Source: Halobacteriales archaeon SW_10_68_16 (GTDB lineage Archaea; Halobacteriota; Halobacteria; Halobacteriales; Haloarculaceae). From it: 9,569 nucleotides of DNA. Made by a program: the position numbers and the translations under genes. The DNA is taken from positions 1-9,569 of the forward strand of contig PXSG01000100.1 in assembly GCA_003023485.1 (NCBI GenBank). Direction: 5' to 3'. The notes under the pieces are model-generated. The model was not told the DNA's origin. It ran no database searches and was given only the letters and a program-made list of their open reading frames with translations. Positions 5,937-9,569 of this stretch are shown here, piece after piece (positions within the stretch are counted from its first letter, which is position 1; each line of letters begins with the position of its first letter).

Positions 5937-6287
5937 GACGGTCCCGAAGGGATCCTCGCTATCATCGATAATATCTTCGATAAGTAGTTCGCTGCCTGAT
6001 GATTCAGAGACAGGTCCCGACGGATGCCGTTCCTGTTTGGACCTCCTCCACAGTTGAACTGATGAACGTTTGGTTGTGCTCCATCGTGACGGGACACGAC
6101 GGCCGCGGGGCGGGAGTGCCCTCGAAGTCGAACCTGGCTGGATCGGTGGGAACCGCCTTCAACGCCGTGGAGAACTCTTCCCCGTGACCACAACTTATTT
6201 GTGAGTGCCTGACAACCACACGCAATACAAGCGAAGTTGGCCTAGTACAATGACAGTTGCACACGCTGCGGCACACGACATCCACGC
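5937..6287. other. Gene-poor stretch before cbiX
   Basis: About 350 bases hold no convincing gene. Reading frames exist on both strands: plus 5999-6187, 62 residues starting MIQRQVPTDA; and minus from 6224 or so to 6004, ending SSTVEEVQTGTASVGTCL. Neither has the acidic composition of the neighbouring genes. The stretch may be a decayed gene. The right part (from about 6188) holds the likely cbiX promoter region, including TTATTT at 6195-6200, a short inverted repeat CAACTT (6191-6196)/AAGTTG (6234-6239), and TAGTACAAT at 6243-6251. The last of these is about 40 bases before the cbiX ATG. Confidence 0.5.
5964..5983 (-). promoter_or_regulatory. Possible TATA region for the 59-aa frame
   Basis: The minus strand reads TTATCGAAGATATTATCG over 5982-5965. 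TATTATCG (5973-5966) lies 30-37 bases before the GTG at 5936, the spacing expected for a leaderless haloarchaeal gene. If the longer coding frame is real, this stretch is coding (LLIEDIID) and not a promoter. Confidence 0.35.
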
Positions 6288-7067
6288 ATGACGGCCGAGA
6301 CACTCCTCCTGGTCGGGCGGGAGGCGTCGGGTGCACGCGAGGTGTACGAGACCCACGCCGAGCGGTTGCGCGAGCGCGAGGCGGCCGGGACGGTCCGTGT
6401 CGCTACCTGGGAGCACGACCCCCAGCGGGAACTGCGGTCGGCCGTGGCTGGCCTCCCCTCGGGCCGTGCCTACACCGTCCCCATGTGTCTGGCCCACACC
6501 CACGAGACGACCGAGGCGCTCCCGGCCGCGTTCTCGTCGTTCGGGGGCGAGATGCAGTACTGCGAGCCCGTGGGCCGGAGTCCGTCGGTGACGGGAGCTA
6601 TCCTCGACCGTGCCGCCGCGGAGACGTCCGCCGGGCCGGAGACGTCGCTGGTGCTCGTCGGCTTCGGGAACACCACCGGGACCTACCACCGCCAGGTCAC
6701 CGAGTACCACGCCGCACACGCCCGCGAACGAACCGAGTACGGCGATGTCCTCGCCTGTTATCTGACCCAGAATCCGGCCGTCGAGTGTGTGCGGTACAAC
6801 GTCCCCACGGAGTCGGCGGTCGCTGTCCCCCTGTTCGTCGCTCCCTCACCCGCCACCGAGGAGCGCATCCCGGCGAAACTCGAACTCGACCGCGGGGGGA
6901 TCGAGTACGCCGACCCGCTGGGGACCCATCCGGGTGTCACCGACGCCATCCAGGATCGCCTGGAAACCGGGCGCGTCCTCGCGGAATCGACGCCGACTCC
7001 GGCGTCATTCGAGGCGGCGCTCGCCGACTCGGCCCGTCCCCTGGCGACCGACGGCGACGGCCGCTAG
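6288..7067 (+). CDS. cbiX: CbiX-like protein (sirohydrochlorin cobaltochelatase family), two-repeat form
   Basis: The family inserts Co(II) into sirohydrochlorin at the start of the oxygen-independent cobalamin route. The 259-residue protein has two CbiX-like halves. The first (about 4-110) has LLLVGREASGAREVYETHAERL and TVPMCLAHTHETTEALP. The second (about 119-225) has LVLVGFGNTTGTYHRQVTEYHAAH, LTQNPAVE, and PLFVAPSPATEERIP followed by DPLGTHPGVTDAI. Family members normally show G-H-G near the start of a catalytic half and a second His in the later loop. Here the first positions are Arg11 and Phe126, and only the first half keeps loop histidines (H70, H72). It may be a divergent or non-catalytic paralogue. 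Its stop overlaps the cbiE stop on the other strand. Confidence 0.82.
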   Translation: MTAETLLLVGREASGAREVYETHAERLREREAAGTVRVATWEHDPQRELRSAVAGLPSGRAYTVPMCLAHTHETTEALPAAFSSFGGEMQYCEPVGRSPSVTGAILDRAAAETSAGPETSLVLVGFGNTTGTYHRQVTEYHAAHARERTEYGDVLACYLTQNPAVECVRYNVPTESAVAVPLFVAPSPATEERIPAKLELDRGGIEYADPLGTHPGVTDAIQDRLETGRVLAESTPTPASFEAALADSARPLATDGDGR

Positions 7068-7822
7068 ACCGGCTTGCGGACGACGAGCACCGACAGGTCC
7101 GAGAAGGGTGTCCCCCCGCGGCCGCCGCCGGCGTGTTCGGCGAGTTCTTCGAGGCCGAACCGCGATATCGACTCCTCGTCGTGGGTGAGTCGCTCCATGA
7201 CCAGCGCGTCGAGGGCCGGTGGCGCACCCGCCTCCAGCAGGTCGGCAGCGACGTCGCCCGGCATCCAGTCGAACGGCCGGGGCAAGACGAGGAGGTGCCG
7301 CTCGCCGACGTCTTCCCGCAGTCGCGCCAGATCAGCCGTGATGTCGCCGCTCTTGTGCAAGGTGACGAAGGTCGACTCCTCCATGGGGGTCCGCGCGCGA
7401 CTCGCCGCGACCTGCAGCGAGGAGATGCCGGGTACCACGCGGACGGATCGATCGACGGCGCGTTGCACTTTGCCGAGGAACTGGTAGCCCGAGTGGTTCG
7501 GATCACCCATCAGGACCGCCGTGCCCGCCACACCCCCGGCGACGCGCTCCGCGAACTCCACGAGCGTCTCGCTCTCGTCGCTGTATCCGCAGGTCAGCAG
7601 GTCGGCGTCGGTCTCGCTCGCGACGAACCCGACGACCGTCTCGAAGCCGACGAGGACATCGGCGCTCTCGATTGCGTGTCGACCGCGCGGCGTCAGGTAA
7701 TCGATGTCGCCCGGACCGATCCCCACAGCGTAGACTGAATCGTCGGGGGCCTGGTCCTCGGGCGCCGCGGCAGCGACGGTGGCCGGGTCGGGTCCCGAAT
7801 CGAGGTCGTCGTCCCCGCTCAC
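7064..7822 (-). CDS. cbiE: Cobalt-precorrin-7 (C5)-methyltransferase CbiE
   Basis: CbiE transfers a methyl group from S-adenosylmethionine to C5 of the corrin ring, cytoplasmic, late in ring assembly. The 252-residue protein has a short acidic N-terminal extension (1-28), as in other haloarchaea. Then come the tetrapyrrole methylase hallmarks: YAVGIGPGDIDYLTPRGRHAIESADVLVG (31-59, with the GIGPG loop), VLMGDPNHSGY (103-113) and the CbiE-type VVPGISSLQVAASR (129-142). No CbiT domain (C15 methylation/decarboxylation) is fused. The start is GTG at 7822, overlapping the cbiC TGA as GTGA. The start is supported by GAGGT at 7833-7829, six bases upstream, so translation is probably coupled to cbiC. 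Confidence 0.92.
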   Translation of the reverse strand: MSGDDDLDSGPDPATVAAAAPEDQAPDDSVYAVGIGPGDIDYLTPRGRHAIESADVLVGFETVVGFVASETDADLLTCGYSDESETLVEFAERVAGGVAGTAVLMGDPNHSGYQFLGKVQRAVDRSVRVVPGISSLQVAASRARTPMEESTFVTLHKSGDITADLARLREDVGERHLLVLPRPFDWMPGDVAADLLEAGAPPALDALVMERLTHDEESISRFGLEELAEHAGGGRGGTPFSDLSVLVVRKPV

Positions 7823-8553
7823 AACTCGACCTCGCCGTCCCGGGCGTCGCTGGCGACGTGGACCAGTTCGTTCGCGAGTCCTGCGGCGAGTCCGCTGCCA
7901 CCGCGCCGGCCGACGTTGGTGACGGCGGGCACGCCACTCGCCCGTGAGACCTCCCGGAGACGCTCGCGGCTCTGGGCGGCCTTGACGAACCCGACGGGGG
8001 TTGCCACCACGACGGCTGGTCGGGTACCGTCCTCGATACAGTCTGCGAGTGCCAGCGCCGCCGTGGGCGCGTTCCCGACGACTGCGATGGCGCCGTCGTA
8101 GACGCCCTCGCTGTCGAGTTCGAGCACCGACGCCGCGGTGCGGGTCATCCCGGTTTCCGCCGCGAGGTCGGCGCCGTTGCCGATTGCCTTCCGGACCGGG
8201 CAGTCGTGGCCCCGGCCCGTGATCCCGGACTTGACCATCGTGATGTCGGTGACGATGGGACGCTGATCGAGTACGGCGCGCGCGCCGGCCCTGACGGGGG
8301 CACTCTCGTCGTCGCCGTCGGCGTCACTCCCGGTAAAGCGCAGGAGATGCTGGAACTCCGGGTCGCCGGTCGCGTGAACCGCCTTCGCGCGCATCCGGTC
8401 GGCCAGCGTCTCGACGTCGACCAGGTCGTGGACCCGATCCATGCTCGTCTCCGCGATCTCCATGGCGTTCTCGGTCGTGGCGCCGAGGTCCGCGTACTCC
8501 TCGAAGTCAGCGGTCGCGCTTCGCTCGTCCGCGTCCGTGGCGTCAGTCGTCAT
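7819..8553 (-). CDS. cbiC: Precorrin-8X methylmutase CbiC (CobH family)
   Basis: CbiC moves a methyl group from C11 to C12 of (cobalt-)precorrin-8 to make (hydrogeno)cobyrinate. The 244-residue protein has the active-site histidine H60 in MRAKAVHATGDPEF, VRAGARAVLDQRPIVTDITMVKSGITG (87-113), AIAVVGNAPTAALAL (155-169), ATPVGFVKAAQSRERL (184-199) and VTNVGRRGGSGLAAGLANEL (211-230), all typical of the family. An acidic insert (SDADGDDESA, 76-85) is a haloarchaeal trait. The ATG at 8553 is preferred to one nine codons upstream because GGAGGTG (8567-8561) stands seven bases before it. It overlaps the end of the cobN reading frame by 11 bases and overlaps cbiE by four. Confidence 0.94.
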   Translation of the reverse strand: MTTDATDADERSATADFEEYADLGATTENAMEIAETSMDRVHDLVDVETLADRMRAKAVHATGDPEFQHLLRFTGSDADGDDESAPVRAGARAVLDQRPIVTDITMVKSGITGRGHDCPVRKAIGNGADLAAETGMTRTAASVLELDSEGVYDGAIAVVGNAPTAALALADCIEDGTRPAVVVATPVGFVKAAQSRERLREVSRASGVPAVTNVGRRGGSGLAAGLANELVHVASDARDGEVEL

Positions 8554-9569
8554 CCGAGCGCACCTCCCCCTCGTGGGCATCGCCCGCCCGGTCGCCCGGC
8601 GGTGTCGAGGCTCGTGCCTCCAGCTGGCCGTCGACGCGGAGATTCAGGTCCTGCAGGCGTTCGCGGGTCTCCTCGTCGGCGTCCCAGAGCCCGCGGTCGA
8701 TGGCCTCCAAGAGCGTGTCGGTGATGGAGTCGAGCGCCCACGGATTCACGTCCTCGAGCCACTCCTGGCGGTCGGCGTCGAAGGCGTACTTCTCGGCGAC
8801 GTCCTCCCAGAGTCCGTCGCCGATGACGGAGCCACCGGGGGTTGAGCACGCGGGCCCGCATCGCCTTCCGGACCTTCCCTTCGTTGGTGTAGACGTCGAC
8901 GTCGTCGGGGTTCGAGGAGTCGCCGACGTAGGAGGCCGGCTCCTCGCCCGCGATCTCGGAGACTGCCGAGATGAACCCCCCGTGGAAGGCGTACCAGTCC
9001 GAGGAGTCGAACTCGTCTTGCTCGGCGGTGTCCTCGATTTTCACTGTGGCCTCCACGGAGCCGAGCCGGCGCTCGAAGGCGTCGTGGGCCTCGCTGACTC
9101 TGCCCCGCGAGCCCATCGCGTAGCCACCCCACTGGACGTACACCTCCGCGAGGTCCCCGCGGTCCTCCCAGTTGCCCTCGTCGACTGCCTTGTTCGTGCC
9201 CGCACCGTAGCCGCCGGGACGGGTCGTGAACACGCGGTCCATCACCGCGTCGCGGGCCTCCTCTACGTCGATCCCTTCCGCGTCGGCGAGGTCGGCGGCG
9301 TCCGTCTCGACGTGTTTCTTGACGTAGTTCATCTCCAGTGGCTCGTCGAGGTCGACCACGGCGTCGACGGCGTCGTGGATGACGCCCGCGGCGGCGGGGA
9401 AGGCGTCACGGAACAGCCCGGAGACGCGCGTCGTCACGTCGATGCGGGGCCGGCCCAGTTCGTCCAGCGGGATGGGTTCGACGCCGTCGACGCGCCCGGC
9501 GTCGGTCCACTGGGGTTCGACGCCAAGCAACGCGAGCACCTGCGCGACCGTCTCGCCGCGCGTCCGGAC
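8543..9569 (-). pseudogene. cobN: Cobaltochelatase subunit CobN, C-terminal part, disrupted by frame change and internal deletion; 5' end outside window
   Basis: CobN is the large, ATP-dependent cobalt-inserting subunit, related to magnesium-chelatase H. From the right edge to about 8832 one frame encodes a standard CobN segment: RTRGETVAQVLALLGVEPQW, PLDELGRPRIDV, SGLFRDAFP, TTRPGGYGAGTNKAVDEGNW, VYVQWGGYAMGSRG, and KAMRARVLNPRW. At about 8830-8840 homology jumps to a different frame (GSVIGDGLWEDVAEKYAFDA, then VNPWALDSITDTLLEAIDRG) that runs to the TGA at 8543-8545. In the CobN/ChlH family about 27 residues, including an H/SGY-(K/E)G segment and a GW-(D/S)AT segment, lie between these two blocks. 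They are missing here, so this looks like a deletion of some 80 bases that is not a multiple of three. Unshifted, the first frame ends at 8550 after about 90 nonsense Arg-rich residues. Confidence 0.85.
8561..8567 (-). promoter_or_regulatory. Shine-Dalgarno of cbiC
   Basis: GGAGGTG on the minus strand is a near-perfect match to the archaeal anti-Shine-Dalgarno sequence. It sits seven bases before the ATG at 8553 and inside the 3' end of cobN. It decides the cbiC start and shows that cbiC can be translated even if ribosomes leave the damaged cobN early. Confidence 0.75.

Noticed and set aside
5999..6187. 62-residue plus-strand frame MIQRQVPTDA...
   Set aside because: It is neutral to basic in composition, has no promoter or ribosome-binding site at a useful distance, no recognisable family, and competing frames on the other strand.
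6188..6287. Cobalamin riboswitch before cbiX
   Set aside because: No B12-box-like conserved core is visible, and such riboswitches are not expected in haloarchaea.
6257..7738. 493-codon plus-strand frame across cbiX and cbiE
   Set aside because: It runs out of frame through cbiX and antisense through cbiE. Its composition is nonsense-like.

Overview
The window is high-G+C DNA whose proteins are very acidic (rich in Asp/Glu and Ala, poor in Lys). It carries archaeal transcription machinery (TFB), a DUF63 membrane protein and the anaerobic-type cobalamin genes cbiX/cbiE/cbiC with cobN. Together these point to a haloarchaeon (class Halobacteria), almost certainly a chromosomal segment. I see no phage, insertion-sequence or CRISPR hallmarks.

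Layout. (1) 1-3137, plus strand: the C-terminal part of a TFB, then a TbsP-type regulator, then 30 bases later a fused E1-like/YcaO protein. The last two probably form an operon. (2) 3159-5470, minus strand: a small acidic protein of unknown function, an inositol-monophosphatase-family phosphatase, and a multi-spanning DUF63 protein, which meets the YcaO gene tail to tail. (3) 5583-6287: a tRNA-Leu(CAA) gene on the minus strand, an inverted partial copy of that tRNA in its trailer, a short GTG-start reading frame just upstream, and about 350 bases with no convincing gene. (4) 6288-9569: a cobalamin cluster. A CbiX-like protein lies on the plus strand, convergent with a minus-strand operon cobN > cbiC > cbiE whose cistrons overlap.

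How the genes work together. CbiX-type proteins insert cobalt early. CbiC (precorrin-8X methylmutase) and CbiE (C5-methyltransferase) work on the corrin ring. CobN is the large subunit of a CobN-type cobaltochelatase. Two items in this block stand out. cobN is broken by a frame change that coincides with loss of roughly 27 conserved residues. The CbiX-like protein lacks the usual Gly-His-Gly metal-site histidine in both of its repeats.

Best leads for something undescribed are the orphan archaeal E1-YcaO fusion coupled to tbsP (no precursor peptide or dehydrogenase is visible nearby), the inverted tRNA-Leu fragment, and the altered CbiX.
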